Of a DNA stretch of 64,000 bases, positions 17,601 through 30,671 are shown in pieces (within the stretch, counting starts at the first letter, position 1; the number at the start of each line of letters is the position of its first letter). The DNA comes from Colius striatus (taxonomy: Eukaryota > Chordata > Aves > Coliiformes > Coliidae). The DNA lies in NCBI RefSeq assembly GCF_028858725.1, contig NC_084767.1, positions 17,065,895 to 17,129,894 on the forward strand, in the 5' to 3' direction. The notes under the pieces were generated by a model, which was not told the origin of the DNA, searched no databases, and saw only the letters and a program-made list of their open reading frames with translations. The position numbers and the translations under genes were made by a program.

Positions 17601-20060
17601 TCAACCCCTCCTAAAACTCAGCTGGGGACCAGGAACACAGCCTGCTTGGTTTTCGGTGCTGGTGGCCATTACTGGCATCCCTCTGCCGAGTGAATATACC
17701 AAGGAAAGCTGATCTGCTGCTGCTGGGTGAAATTTGGGCATCTTGACATATTTATGGCTCACAGAAAGGAAAATTCCAAGGAGACGCTGAGCAGAAAGCA
17801 GCTCCTACACCTTTCCTGTGTGCTTTGACAGATGCCCCACTTCCAACAGTCTCTGGGTTTCCTCCACAGTGGTTAGAGCTTGGATTATTTGAGGGTTTGG
17901 TGTGTTTCAAGTGTGACTTGGGACAAACTTGCCCAAGTGCAGGTCCCTTAGGGGTATGCCCTTGGAGGTGCCCAGATTTGTCCCCATGCTGGGAACAGCT
18001 GAGAAGGCTGTCATTTAATGCCCCCAAAGCCCCTAAAGGGAAGTCCCACATATAAAATCTCTCCCCACCGGTGTGTTTTTGAAGCCTCCTTGCCAGCGTC
18101 TGGCTGGCTAGGGTTCCATGTACCAGGCGTGATGGCTTTCCATCCCTCACCCTGTGCATTCTTCCATGCAGTTTCCAGTGTGTGAAGCTTGATCCAGGAT
18201 TTCTGAAGCTCCATGTCTTCCACTGGTGGGATTCTGCCTTCCGGGGGGTGCTGCAGAGAGCCCCTACTCCCCCCTGCTCCTCACAGCCTTGCCTTTGTCA
18301 AGACAAGCAGATATGTGGAGCCAGAGAAATAGTTGAATCCAGTTTTCCATTTGTTCTGGCTGTGCTGGCTTACCTATCAGCATTTCCAAGGCTAAGCTGC
18401 CTGATGAGCCCTCTACAAACCTATCTGGACTAGGGATCTGCTGAGGAAGGCGATGTGATCCTGAGAGGTCCCCAGTGACCAACCCAGAAGTTGCTGCACG
18501 GTGGAGGCTCCTATTGCACCAGCCCAGATGAAGCTCACAAAGACTTTACGCCTCAGAACTGCACTGTTTGTTTGAGATTAAATGTCTTCTAATAAAAAGT
18601 TGTGGTCAGTTTAACTCCAAGTTGCATATTTTTCTTTATCTGTGGCCTGGAACTCAGCAGACTATGCAAAGTCCCATTTAAATTAATGGGATGCTTCAGT
18701 ACTGATTTTAATGGGATTTCATGTAATAAAAATAACACTTAGAAATGCCCTAACATTTTGCTGCAAACTTCCAACAAAAGTTGCTGGAACTGGGATAACA
18801 AAAATACAGGCTTTATATGAAACCTATGAAGGGTTTGTCATTAACTCCACTGGCACAGTTTCAGGTTTTATTACTTTAATTTACCCTTGTATAAGTTAAA
18901 ATTACTTTATCAGTCACACAAGAATCTGTGACAATTTTTCAGTTTCAGTCTGGCAACTTGAAGGTGAAAATTTAGCTTGATATTATCAAAACAGCCATGA
19001 TATTCAGACTCATAAAGCAGCCTGTATGCAGGGACTGAGAACAAACCAAAATAAGAAACTGCATGTTGTTTTTACTAAGAATCAGCCCATCAAACAAAGT
19101 TAAGTTATTACTTTTAAAAAAATGACTTGCTTCATATTCTTCCTTTAATCTATCTAGGAGAACAGTTTTCTACTCACCCTCATAGAAAACAGTAAAAATC
19201 TCCTTCAAAGTAAAATATGTTTCAATTAACAGCTGCAAAATAAAATCCACAGCTATGCAACAAGCCTCCTCTGCAGCTCACCGTTGAGCGAACTGCTCGG
19301 GCAAGCTGCTCTTATTAACAAGGTACAGGCTACGCTCTGCTCCAAGCTGATTAAGCAGTAGGGCTGCAGGCAGATTTTCTATCAAAAATGTTTCAATGGC
19401 AGCCAGTCTGTTCTTTTGTGGCATGTTTTTATTATTCTTCTTCCCTTTTTTTTTTTACAGGAAGAAAAAAATTGGTTATCCCCCAACTCTAAGTTCTCAA
19501 ATGAAGAGAGCATACACAGGAAACTTTTATTTATCAAAAACTTCCCAACAAATACAAATTCCCATAGGATTTTTTCTTTAAAAAAGAAAAAAACTAAAGA
19601 ACATATGCATTTGATTTCATCGTTCCCCCCCCATTTCTTCACCCAAATAACTTCTTGCAAGAAGCCAGGTAACAATGTTCAGCCTTTGCTAGAGACAAGC
19701 AAATTTTCTCAGAAATCTTCCCAGGAGATCAGTGGAGCTGAGGGAGGGCTGGTGCCCACAGGCAAACCCCACTGATGGAAATCAGCAGCCCAAAACCAGC
19801 TTCTGCTGCCACCTCTGCTGATGCAGACCTGCACCCACGGCAGCCGGTTGTGCCTCCCGAGCACAATGTGCCCAGCAGCACTACATCCCAGTTGCTAATT
19901 TACCTCACATAGCAGCTCCAGAGCTTCCTCCCAAAAAATCTATGTGCTAATATGCAAGGAACAAAAATCTTTCTTAGCATATGCAAGGACAAAGTAGTTG
20001 CTGTCTCCCAGGAGTGCAAAGCAATTTATTTTACAGGCTTCAAAGTGATACATGCCCGGG
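17601..20060. other. Intergenic, no gene seen
   Basis: Moderate GC falling to AT-rich after 18.5 kb. At about 18668-18720 there is an imperfect palindromic string of the type cccatttaaattaatggga, resembling the core of old amniote MITEs. No exon-like open frame with splice sites and known protein similarity was recognised. Confidence 0.5.
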
Positions 20061-20064
20061 TACA

Positions 20065-20430
20065 GGAGATTAGCAGTGGGATTTTCAAAAGCCCTATATG
20101 AGTGAGGACCAGATTTTTTTAAATGATTCAGTGAAACAATCCTAGTGTGAGATTTTCCTAGAAGTGAGTTAGGCACCTGGGATTTAGGCACTGAGAGTGA
20201 GACTTCTAGAGGGATTTAGATGTCTGAAGATACAGATGAAGTACATAGTGGGATCTTGCAAAGCACCCAATGCCTAGAAGTATCTGCTCTGGCTCCTGCT
20301 GAAGCTCCTCTGACTGCCTGGATGAAACTGTGGGAATCCAGTTTCACCCAGTCAGTCAGAGGAATCTCAGCAGAGTGCTCTTGGCACTTGGACACCCTCA
20401 AAAATTCCCCATTCTCCCTCCCCTTCCTTC
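20065..20430. mobile_element. Old palindromic MITE-like element
   Basis: A long imperfect inverted repeat is centred near 20334. The left arm, with ctcctctgactgcctgga then tgaaactg, pairs with the right arm cagtttcacccagtcagtcagaggaatc, and similarity continues outward to about 20250 and 20420. Open frames on the two strands therefore translate to similar peptides. Flanking strings (gattttcaaaagccc, ggcacctgggatttaggcac) resemble the GATTTTCAAAA...GGGATTTAGG signatures of ancient non-autonomous DNA transposons in reptile and bird genomes. The family name is not certain. Confidence 0.55.
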
Positions 20431-21559
20431 TTTTCTTTTTCCCAGAAAGTCTAGGAGAGTTCACTCATTTAAGAGCTAATTCAGGAAAGTACTTAAGCAC
20501 ACAAGGAAACTACACAACAAACTGCTTCTAGGCATGATGTGAAGTCCTGGTCCCACAGAAGCCAGCTGGAGATTTGCCATTGACTGCAGAGGAGTGGGCC
20601 TGTGCCCCCCAGGTAACTACAGCCCTCCTCTCACTCTGCTGCTCTTGCCCACTCAAAGTCAGCAAACTCAAGTTGCTTAAAGTTAAGTGTACAGTTAAGT
20701 GAGAAGAAGGAAACATTATAGAGAGTCGTGCTCTCACAAGTCTGTGTTTGAAGCCAGGTCCTAAATTTAATCTTACACTCTCACAAAGTGAGACATCACT
20801 CTTCAAACATTTACAGGGGTGGATTTTGAACCTTTGAAAGCAAACCTGGAAAGGCAGGTGAGGATGCTGGGGGTCAGTCTGCTCTCCCCTCCCTAGGAAC
20901 CAGATAACACAGTCAGCAACCTCCTCTCCCTGGCCTGTAGAAGCCAGCAGCTTTTGGGAGCATCCCATCCAAGGTGGGTTCAGCAGCAGAGACACAGGCT
21001 GCAACATCCTGCACGGGTCTCTGCCCATGTCACTAGCTTATTCCCTGAGATGAGGGGAACAAAATACCATAAGTCAATGCAAATACTTGGAGCTGGAGGA
21101 AAGTTTGTTAATGTTTATGTCTGGGAAGCACGATTGCACCCCTTGCCCTGCACCCTGCAAGTGCCTGCTGAAATGAGTCCTGGACACTCTCTGCTGACCC
21201 ATCTACAGTCCCACAGACCAATGTGATGACACTGAACTGACTTCAGCACAGGACCTGTGCAACCCCTCTGCTTGGCACGGTAGCAAAAAGGCCTGGATTC
21301 TGTTTTCTGGTTACACTTCATGCTGCCTATGTGAGGCTCCTCTCACTGCTCATGTGAGACTTCCCTCCCTGCCCCCAGCTCATTTCCAGGGCTGCAGGGC
21401 GAGCAGTACGCAGCATGAGCCTGCAGTCTGTGGGCTAAAGCTCCATGTGGGCAGTGGCTGGCATCTCCACTGCTCACGTCAGCAGGGGTCACAATTTGGA
21501 AAAGGGAGAAGCTGCCAATCTATAGTCCTTCCACTTTCCTGACCCACTTTGTAACCCAT
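20431..21559. other. Intergenic, no gene seen
   Basis: Ordinary mixed-composition sequence. A string gctaattcaggaaagtactt at about 20475 resembles one end of the MITE seen again at 30672. Nothing else is supported. Confidence 0.5.
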
Positions 21560-22039
21560 CCTCTCCAGATATTTCAACATGCTCTGACAACACACATACT
21601 CATTCCAGGGCTCCCCTGTTTTGTGTGTGTTCACCTGCCTTACACTTCCTACTCTCTCCTTCCTCATCTGTTTATCCCATATAGATATCTGTCTGCATTA
21701 TTTAACCACTGCTTGCACATATCACTCTGTTCTATACATTTACATCTATCTGATCTACGCTCAGAGATCATAGCTCTGAATTTATTTGCTTGCACACTCT
21801 AAGCTCTCTGGCATAACTGTTTTACACAGACATAATTAATTTGTTCATCTCTACCTTATACCCACTCATTTAGCCAACCCTCCTACCTCCCCATAGCCAA
21901 TGAGCAATTGATGAGCATATAGCTTCATCATGCACAAAACTGATAACTCCATTTCTGACATATTTACCTAATCTTTCTTTGTTTTAATGCAGTTTGATGT
22001 TACTTACATACAAATGCATCGCATATTTTTACCTGTTCC

Positions 22040-22430
22040 TCTGAGGTGCAAGGTTATAGAGATAGGGTTAAGGTTTAGTTTGGGTTTGGTTATGTTTACA
22101 GTAGGGTTGAGATTGGTTTATCTAGAGATAGGACTGGTTCAGCATTTAGGATGATGTTTGAGTTACGGCTGGGTTAGAGTGAAACATGGGTTAGGTTTAG
22201 GATAGAGTTATGGTTGGTATTGGGGTCGATGGTAGGTGTCAGCTTGTGTTAGGTATTTGATGGAGCATTTTAGATGAGATTAGAATTATGGGTTAGTGCT
22301 ATGTTCAGATACTGTTGGGTTTGCATTAAGTTTGACTTGGTGTGTTAGGACAAGCTTTAAGCTCAGGAATGGGTTTGTGTCAGAATTTAGAATTAGTTAG
22401 TTTTGGGATTGGTTTGGAAGCCACATCTCA
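22040..22430 (+). repeat. G/T-rich block with degenerate TTAGGGTT/GGTTTAG words
   Basis: Contains many near-copies of gggttaggtt, agggttaagg, gtagggttga and gggtttgg, with G far exceeding C on the + strand, the reverse skew of its flanks. It resembles decayed telomere-like or GGTTA-type satellite DNA, but no perfect tandem TTAGGG array is present. Confidence 0.5.
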
Positions 22431-24359
22431 GCCTGAGTCATGCAATTTCTCTATGCTGATTTCTTGTGCTAACAGAGCTGATCTCCTTCTGTCTGACTAC
22501 TGCAGATCACCTAATTTTTTCTCCCACACCACCCTGTAGGTGTTTCGTAACACTTGGCAGTCCATTTTCCCCATATATTCTCATTTACCTGACCTCTTTG
22601 TCTGTTTTGCATACATCAATGTCTCACACATCTAGTCTATCTCACATCTGCTAATCGCCCTGCTACTTTCTTACAGCACTAATGTATTCACCACTCTTGC
22701 TTTTGCCTGTCATGCCTAAGACATCAATGCAACTAATGCCACGGTTAACCATCTTTTGCTACAGTCTCTTTTAAACATACTCATGAAGCTAACACCTTTG
22801 ACTACTTACCTATCTGATCAGTCTGATGCAAATTTTAATTAATCTCTCTGGATTTCCATAGCACATGTTAAACTATATATTTTCATCTTCCTCCTTGTGC
22901 CATCCATATTCATCTCTCTGCTGGCTCGTACTTACACTGATGAACTTCCTGGTACCCACACATCTGTATGTGCACCCACATCCTTCTTCATCAATCATCC
23001 TGTCCAGGATTTACTCCCTCATTTAACATCCATCTAAATCATTCTTGATCACCAGGCTAATTTCTCAACACTCCCAGCTCATGAATAGTCTTCCGTCTTT
23101 TTATCTACCTAATAGCCAGTACAACCTGTTACCTCGCTAATTGTTCCAAGCTTGTTTTTTTCAGCATAATCTCTTTATTCTGTGTAAATTTTATATGAAA
23201 GATATTTCTTCCATGCCTACTTGCCTACTTTATCTGACTCTCTCTTAAGTGGATTTTTTTGGGGTTTTTTTTCCCCATATCTAGTCTTCTCTCGTGTCTG
23301 TGCACTACATCTTTTTTTTGTGTATGCATCTACCTAATACTTCCTTCACTCATCTATGTCATGTACATCACCTTATTCACACTTCTCTGTCTTTGTACTT
23401 GCTGTGAGTCTTGATGACTAGATATCTTCCATATGAGTGTCATCTATTGCTCTATTAATTGCTCCTCTATTAACTCCACTATTGTTGTTCTTTTATCTGT
23501 TCTTCCCTCTCTCTATATTCCTCATATTCAATGCCCTGTTCACCCTATTAGCCCATATTTTCTGGCTATGTTACTCATATATTTGTTCCATCCTTCCAGC
23601 TATCTTTCCACACCTTTACCCAGACAGCACATGCCTGCTGTAAACCTGTCCATCTCGATCTAATCTCCTTCTCTTTTGGCCATTAATTTTTTAATCTGCT
23701 CTTTACAGGTTCAGCTAGTCAATCTTTGTAGCTAATACAAGTTCAGCTAATAATCTCTTCAGTTGATATATATACTAATCTCTTCATCCATCATCAATCC
23801 AACTTCTGTCCAGCTGACCTAATCTCAGAATATTCACAATGTTTCTAGTGGATCACGGCTTCCTTCTTACATCCATTTTCCCCTTTCAGATCTATTAGTG
23901 CCACGACTGTTCATATCACTTTTATTCAGTTTATGTAGCCCAGAATATCTCTACATATCTCTTTACCTAAACACGTTAATGGATATGGATATCAGTTCAC
24001 ATTTCCATTTATTCCCTATGTCCCACTAAGTTTTCTATTACATCTGTACTTATCTACTTGCTACCTATTATAGCTACATACTTACAATATCGCCTTGCGA
24101 TAGCCTATATTTCCATATTTTAATCTATCCACACTACATTTACTCTACTTAACTTCTCAGGCACCCAGCAGTTACTTTACCCACACAATCCAGCTTTTTC
24201 TCTTCCACATTTATCTGTTACACACCCATTCAACAAACTGATACGTGATATACAGACACCTATTTGCTCATTTTAACATGGCTATTGGGCTCAGGTATGC
24301 TGCAGTCCATCCCATGCATATTTATCTGTCTAGCTAATTTCAGGTTTATTCTAAGCTTG

Positions 24360-24362
24360 TTT

Positions 24363-24413
<51 letters not shown>

Positions 24414-24459
24414 CTTTACTCTCCCTTTCTTCCGTCCTTCCTTCCTTCCTTCCTTCCTT
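24360..24459 (+). repeat. (TTTC)n then (CTTC)n microsatellites
   Basis: About 13 uninterrupted TTTC units (24360-24413) are followed after a short break by about seven CTTC units (24430-24459). It is a pure polypyrimidine strand and could adopt triplex (H-DNA) structure. Confidence 0.95.
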
Positions 24460-25000
24460 TGCTTTCCCTCCATAGTTCTCCCATACCTAACTCTACATTT
24501 TAAGACATTTTGATTTTATGTCAAATTCAATCAGTGTCTCTTCTGTCTACATATTCATCCCATGGGTTCAATGTGCAGCCCATCACCCAGCTCCACTACC
24601 CAGCTACCCAGCCAGCTCCTACATAAACTTTCTGCCCACCCAGATGGGACTTGTTTTAACAACACACCACACATCTGTTCTACTTACGCAGATGTACATC
24701 AAAGCACTTACCAGGTCAACCTCCTGGCCAGGCAATCTAGTCCATATCCAATACACATGCTTTCCTTCCATCATGGCTTCTTCTGTACTAATATCAAATT
24801 ACCCATCCTCTGCACTAATCTTGTGTATGCTTGTATAATGATGCCAGTTATTTGAATCCATCTGTCCCCCATGTACCTGGGTATCTCTACTCATTTATTT
24901 CTGTACATTTATCTAAACTGCCCATCATTTTACACCACAAAATCCAGCTATGAAACATGGAGCCATTTGATCCATGTGTCCAACATCATCCAAGAGGTAA

Positions 25001-25140
25001 TTCATAGAACCATAGAATGGTAGGGGTTGGAAGGGACCTTTAGAGATCATCTAGTCCAACCCCTCCTGCAGAAGCAGGTTCACCCAGATCAGGTCACATA
25101 GGAACATGTCCAGGCTGGGTCTTGAAAACCTACCCTTGGA
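25001..25140 (-). mobile_element. CR1 LINE 3'-end fragment
   Basis: Reads on the + strand as the reverse complement of a CR1 3' end: tcatagaaccatagaatgg, then gttggaagggacctttagag, atcatctagtccaacccc and the aggtcacataggaacatgtcc region. Such 5'-truncated copies are the commonest interspersed repeat in birds. It supports an avian source. Confidence 0.9.
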
Positions 25141-28140
25141 ATTCATCCCAAACTCACTCCAATAGTAATGCTTTTATCACTCTCAGTGCCCTAGTCTGGT
25201 ATCAGACCAATGGGTGCAGGGATACAGTGAGCAAGAATGGATATTATCTGAGTAAGTGTCATGTAACTCCCTGTGCCTCAAAGCAGAAGTAGCAGCTGGC
25301 TGTGAACAAGTAGAAGTTTGCTCCTGACATGGCAGGTGGGTCAAGACCATTATGCCAACAAGATGAAGAAAAGTGGATGTTGGGAACAGACAAAATAATC
25401 ATATCTGCATCTGTGAAATATGTGATTTTCATGGTATGGGGCTGATTTCCAACTTCAAATACCCACGTGGTCGTGGCAGCTGCAGTGCTGTTACTTAAGT
25501 ACGTCTTTTGTCATCATATATATCAGGGCAAGAGAAGTGATATCAAAGGTTCCCACCTGAGCATTCCACTCTCTCCTTGTAAGTTTGATTTCCTTTTTTC
25601 TTTTTCTTTTTTGGTACTCCAAGTCTTTCCCATACCAGGCAAATCTACACCTGCCTGCAGCTGTTCCTGGGGAAGTTTCTGTGCTATAAAAGAGATACCC
25701 TTCCTTCTCATACTCTTAGACATCTTTTTTTTTTTCCCTACTCAGATTCTGGACCCTGACTTAGGTTCAAACAAGAATCTCACAGAGCCAACCGGCATGG
25801 CTGAAACAGGGAAAGCCTTTGAAGTTCTGAGTTTGGAAGTGTTCAGACACAGGAATTTGGATTATCAGGATGGTGAGCAGAGGGATTTGGTTTTGAACGC
25901 TTCGCTGTTATTTTATCTATTATCAATTACTCTCCAAAATCAAATCGGTGTCACTTGGAACATTAAGTGGCAAAAACTGACAAGGCAAGTCTCGAAGTTC
26001 ATGGAATTATGCTCCTAGGTGCCCAAAGATCTAAATACCCTGGAAGCCTTTGCCAAATCCTTGCAAGTTGCACACAAGGCAGGAACTGGGGGAGAGGAGG
26101 GCAGGAGTCAGGAAGCTCTTGGGAAAGTGTCATAAATACCTCTCGATATTCCCTGCGATAGCAGAGCCTGTACATGCACTTCTGGCCACAATCACCAGCC
26201 GCTGTGGGAAATTGTTTGTCTTGGTCTTTGCATTAGGTAAATGCCCAACCCGAACTTACTGATAAAAGCAGACACTGAAGGGGGAAAAAAAAAAGAGAAA
26301 GAAAGAAAGAAAAAACAACCCAGAGACAAGGTACCCTTGGGCCCCCAATCGACAACAAAAAAAGACAGCAACCAGACAGCCATTTAGTGAGCATCTCAAA
26401 GCTATCTACTGTCTGCTGAAGGGGCTTTAAAAGCATCAGATTTGTGTGTTTGGCTCAATCCAAGTGAATTGTAGTCTTAAGCTTTTCCTTGAATTCAAGG
26501 CTGTGTTTACTGCAGGCAGGTCGAAGGGAAGGAGGCAACCCCAAAGCCCTCCCTCCTCCTCTTCCCCCACCCTGCAAGCCCCAGGCTTGAAACTTGATTT
26601 AAAAAAAAAAGTACAAGATTGAATTTCAGTTTTCAGGATTAGGGAGACGACTTTTAGGGGCTGCTTGTTGGAAAAAAAGCAAAGCAAAGCAGCTGGGAGG
26701 GATTAGGCTGAGCTGGCGTCTGCACTTTCAACTGATTCAATTTTGCTCCACAAGACATTGTATCTGAGCCTTTCTGGAGACTATTCAAAGCAAATAATTT
26801 TCATTTTACCATTTGGTAAGTGATCAGAGTCTATTTTTAGTGTCTTGGAAGCGTCGGGTTTTTTATCTCTCTCCTTTTCTTTTCTTTTTATTTTTTTTTT
26901 CTTTCTCCATTTTCTTCCACAACTGAATATCTGCATTTGGGGTATCAAGAACAGGCATGTTTGGAGGGAATGTTTACCACAGCCAGCAGCTTCAGTTTAT
27001 TTTTATGCCTCACTTCAAGAAGAAAAGGCACCAGAGAGAGATTGGGGCTGGCAGGGCTGTCAAGCCATTCTCTCAGAAAGCCTCCCAGAGCCCATCCTCT
27101 GCACAAATTTGGTTTTTTCAGGTGATTCCTTATGGTTTTGGCAAATTCAGAGAGTTGTATGCAGGTCCCTGTAGCCTGTGAGGCTGTTAGCAGAGCCTGG
27201 AGTCCCTGAGCCCGGCAGGCATCAGGCAGGAGGGCAGGGGGGCTGGGATGCAGCCAAGGCTCCGAGCTGATGTTTTTCCAGCTGATCCTTCCCTCCCTCT
27301 GCCAAAGGTTAGTTTGGCAACTTGGTGATGTTTTGCAAAACCTTTGGTGCCTTCACTGCATTTTTCATTGAAGGAAACCCAGAAATCAGAAAACCATTTG
27401 GAAAAGAAAAAAAGGAAGGAAAACAAGTCTTACCAATTATGGGAGGGAAGGAAATGATTTTCCTTCCAGTCTAATTGTATTTTCCCACATTTTTCTTTTT
27501 CTTAATTTCTTTTCCTTGAAAATGAAAGCGTTTGGAGGGTGTCATTATTTTTAATTTATTTTGTTTTCATCCTTGGAGCTGTTTGGGCCAGTACATTGCT
27601 CCGCATACTGAAATCTCCCCACAAAAGGGGGATACAGGCTGGATGAGGGTTCCACAGCATCATCCTCTGGTCCTTCATGGCCATAGCAATTTCCTTAGAC
27701 TTTGGGGAGAGTAAGGGGCTGCAATTCCCTCCCCAAAAGTACTGATAGAGCAAGGCTCTTGCAAGCAATAGTTGAAAGCATTTCTCTTGCTGAGCTTGCC
27801 ACAGATTCATTGTGTGCCTTTATTAATTATCTTTGCATTTTCTCTTATATAAAATGCCCGTAGCAGGGAACAGAAAATGGTAAATGCTAGGATGTTTGCC
27901 TCCCCAGACTTTACTGCAAAATGTGAGTTTACTTTGGAAGCACCAATGCCTTCTTCAGTTCCCTAACCTAGAAATGAGAGATAACTGATGCAATATCAAA
28001 CACTGCATTTGCAAATTAAAAAGCTGATTTCTGCACTAGAGTCTTAGAGGATGAATGTTTTTTTCTTCTCCTATTATATTCTTCAGGAGATGTTTTTCCT
28101 ATTAGCAGTGTCTATGAAGCACTTTAGTGAGATCATTCAG
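25141..28140. other. Intergenic, no gene seen
   Basis: AT-rich with poly-T/pyrimidine runs (25724-25738, 26862-26902). A block at about 26380-26830 (ctcaatccaagtgaattg onward to caagacattgtatctg) is free of repeats and is a weak candidate conserved element. Open frames, including a 183-codon + strand frame at 25467-26018, have no recognisable domain. Confidence 0.5.
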
Positions 28141-28229
28141 TGATGGGCTTGGCAGTGTTGGGTTAGTGGTTGGACTTGATGATTTTAAAGGTTTTGCCCA
28201 ACAAAAATGATGATTCTATGATTCTATGA
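28141..28229 (+). mobile_element. CR1 LINE 3'-end fragment
   Basis: Sense-orientation CR1 tail. It carries the CR1 words gttggacttgatgatttt, aaaggttttgcccaac and the diagnostic terminal octamer repeat attctatgattctatga. Confidence 0.9.
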
Positions 28230-30671
28230 CTTGTTTTGTGTGACAGGGTGTGGATTGCATCCCAAATCAAACCAAGTGGGTGAGTTTATTCAGTTTGGTT
28301 TGTCTTAAAAATGGGGTAAGACATGGTAAGTCCCTCATGGACATCCCTGAGGCGGTGTGAGGTGTTTCAGAGGGATGCTGGCAGCAGACCCCTTGGGACC
28401 ACCAACCTTTGAGAAACACAGGGCTGCTTACAGTGAGCACTTATGTTGGTAAGATGCAGCCCAAAAGGAATGAGTAAAGCAACAAGGTTGGATGTAATAA
28501 AATATTGCCTTATGCTGGGGATCAGGCAGTGCGGGAAGTCCTAATGGCACCAGATCCAAAAATGAAGCCACAACTGAGGCAGGGACACTCTGCTGTAAGA
28601 AGGACCTTTACGAAGGTTTGGTGAGTTATCTAGGATCAACTATTTCTTCAAAACAAGGAAGAAGTCTCTCCTGCCTTGTTCTTGCTGTCCCGGGCTGAGC
28701 CTGTAGCCTGAATCTGCAGCAGGGGGAGAGAAGGGGGAGCAAAGAACAACTTGATCTTGTAAAAGAGAGCCTTAAAAAATACCATACATGAAAGTCCTCT
28801 CACAAGCCTTTTATTTATCAGTCTGCAGTCAAAAGAAGAAAATGCAATAAGTGCATGGCACATTGGGAAATTGGGGTAGGAGAGTCTCCTAATAAAAAAG
28901 AATGCATCTGAACAAAGAAAAAGGTTCTGCTCAAGTGCTGGTGGCAGATGGCATCAGCCCCACCATGTTCCCTTTCAATTGCGGGAAAATATAGTAAAGC
29001 AATTTAATGAAAATGCTTAAATAAGCAAACAGTGCAGTTAATTGAACCCATATGCATTAGGAAGGAAATCTAAAGTATACTGATTCATTAAGTTTTATAT
29101 AACTGTAAACCCCCAGAACCTAAGACAGAGTAAGAAGCCATGATGAAGTGCCAACTAGAAGGAGACCTTCTACCCAGCTTCACTTCGATCTGTTTTGTTA
29201 TGACAAGAACAAGTGGTTTTAACAAGTACACCATAAATCAGGAGTGTGCACTCCAGCCTGGAGTCTTCCAGGTACCAAACTATGTTGCAAACTCACATTC
29301 CTTTTCTTCTGGTAGGTTTGGTTTTTTTTTTTCCAAGACAGAAATAACTGGAACTTGGATGCTGCCATCTGCAAAGAAAATAATCAGCGAAGTGCTGGGC
29401 TTTGAGATCATTATTATTTTTTTTTTAAATCAAGAAAATTGAGTATAGTTTCTAGATTATATTCCCTGATTCATGTCCAACTGACGGACACAGGTTTGGC
29501 ACCCTTGGCTTTGAAAAAAACAAAATCCTCTCTTGTGTAGTGAGCACATCTTTCCAAATGTGACCTTTTGGACAGAGAGGTAGAACAGACAGAAAGCTGG
29601 GTTTGGGAATGGCAGCAGGTTTCTGTCTAACAGGCTTCTCTAGTCCAGAGAGCTTCTGCCTTACCCACAATCTAAAAATGTCCAGAAATAAAATCCTGGG
29701 GAGAAAGCAGCTCTGGCCCCATTGAAGTGAGTACAAAAGTTCCCTTTAACTGCAAGGAGGGCAGTTTCACCTATAGAATCTCTAGAAGTTCTTATTTCAG
29801 GATTTGCCTTGTGTCTTTTGGGTCTGGAAGTACCAACTTTGGTTTTCACTTCCCCTGAGCTCTCTCCAACTCATGAAACAAGATCTGTTTGGTTTTCAGA
29901 GAAATCTGGTTTGATGCAAATAAAAGCCAATAAGTTATGATGGTTTGATCCCAAGCTGTGGAAAAGAATGAGAAGACCTTTGTCCTCAGTAACTTTGGCC
30001 TGAAATGAAGGTGATTTACAGGTAAGAAGAGTCTCAAGTGAACTGGAAGGACATTTTGGAGCATCCAGGCTGGTTCAGGAGGTCACCGGTAACCCGTTAA
30101 GACACCAAGGCCTCTCCCATTCACGTTAACCTGATGTTATGCAGAATTGAGCAGATGAGAGATGTAACAGGAGAAAGAGCTACAAAAGCCAAAAATTGGA
30201 AAATCCTATTTTCATGCACTAAGGTTGACCAGGGAGGCTAAGTCATGGTACAGTGCAGTTCTTGGTGCTAGGACTGAAAAAAACCCAACCACCTGAAACT
30301 AAACACAAAGAAAGCAAACATCTTTTATGAACACACAAAATATCAGGGAAAAATATCTTGATTTAAAACCCCATAAAAATAATGATATGAAAGACTTCTA
30401 GGGGAGTTCTCCATAAAGACTGGCAATCATGAAATTTCTCCGTCTCTCCACAGGTGACTCCAATGGCATGGGGCTCCCAAGAGATGGGGCATGAAGATGC
30501 AGGAGGTAGCCTGATCCTCCCAGCACAAGCACTCGGGGTTGCTGCAGAAGAGATGCAGCCACTCTTTGAAGAGAAAAAAAAGTCGGGTAGGTGAATACAG
30601 CAGCTCTCATCTGAATTTCCTGTATGTCAGGCACAGTTAATGTTAGGGAGACAGAGAGAGTTGAAGTATTG
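28230..30671. other. Intergenic, no gene seen
   Basis: No exon, RNA gene or clear repeat was recognised. AT-rich sub-blocks at about 28980-29110 hold several AATTAA/TTAATT cores. Confidence 0.45.

Larger units (their letters stand above)
21560..24960 (+). repeat. Strand-asymmetric low-complexity tract (degenerate TCTA/CATC-type)
   Basis: About 3.4 kb in which the + strand is strongly pyrimidine-rich (T and C far exceed A and G), except for a G/T-rich sub-block at 22040-22430. Recurrent short words such as ctatct, tctacc, catctat, ctacctaat and ctcat give it the look of a very old, heavily mutated tetra- to hexanucleotide array. Clean microsatellites survive inside it at 24360-24459. All frames through it encode S/L/P/F/Y-rich peptides of low complexity, so no coding is inferred. 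Confidence 0.6.

Noticed and set aside
22040-22430. True interstitial telomere array
   Set aside because: No perfect consecutive TTAGGG units; only degenerate words. Kept as a finding, not as a called telomeric repeat.
25467-26018. 183-codon + strand frame
   Set aside because: No domain, contains poly-T-encoded Phe runs, no splice or promoter support.
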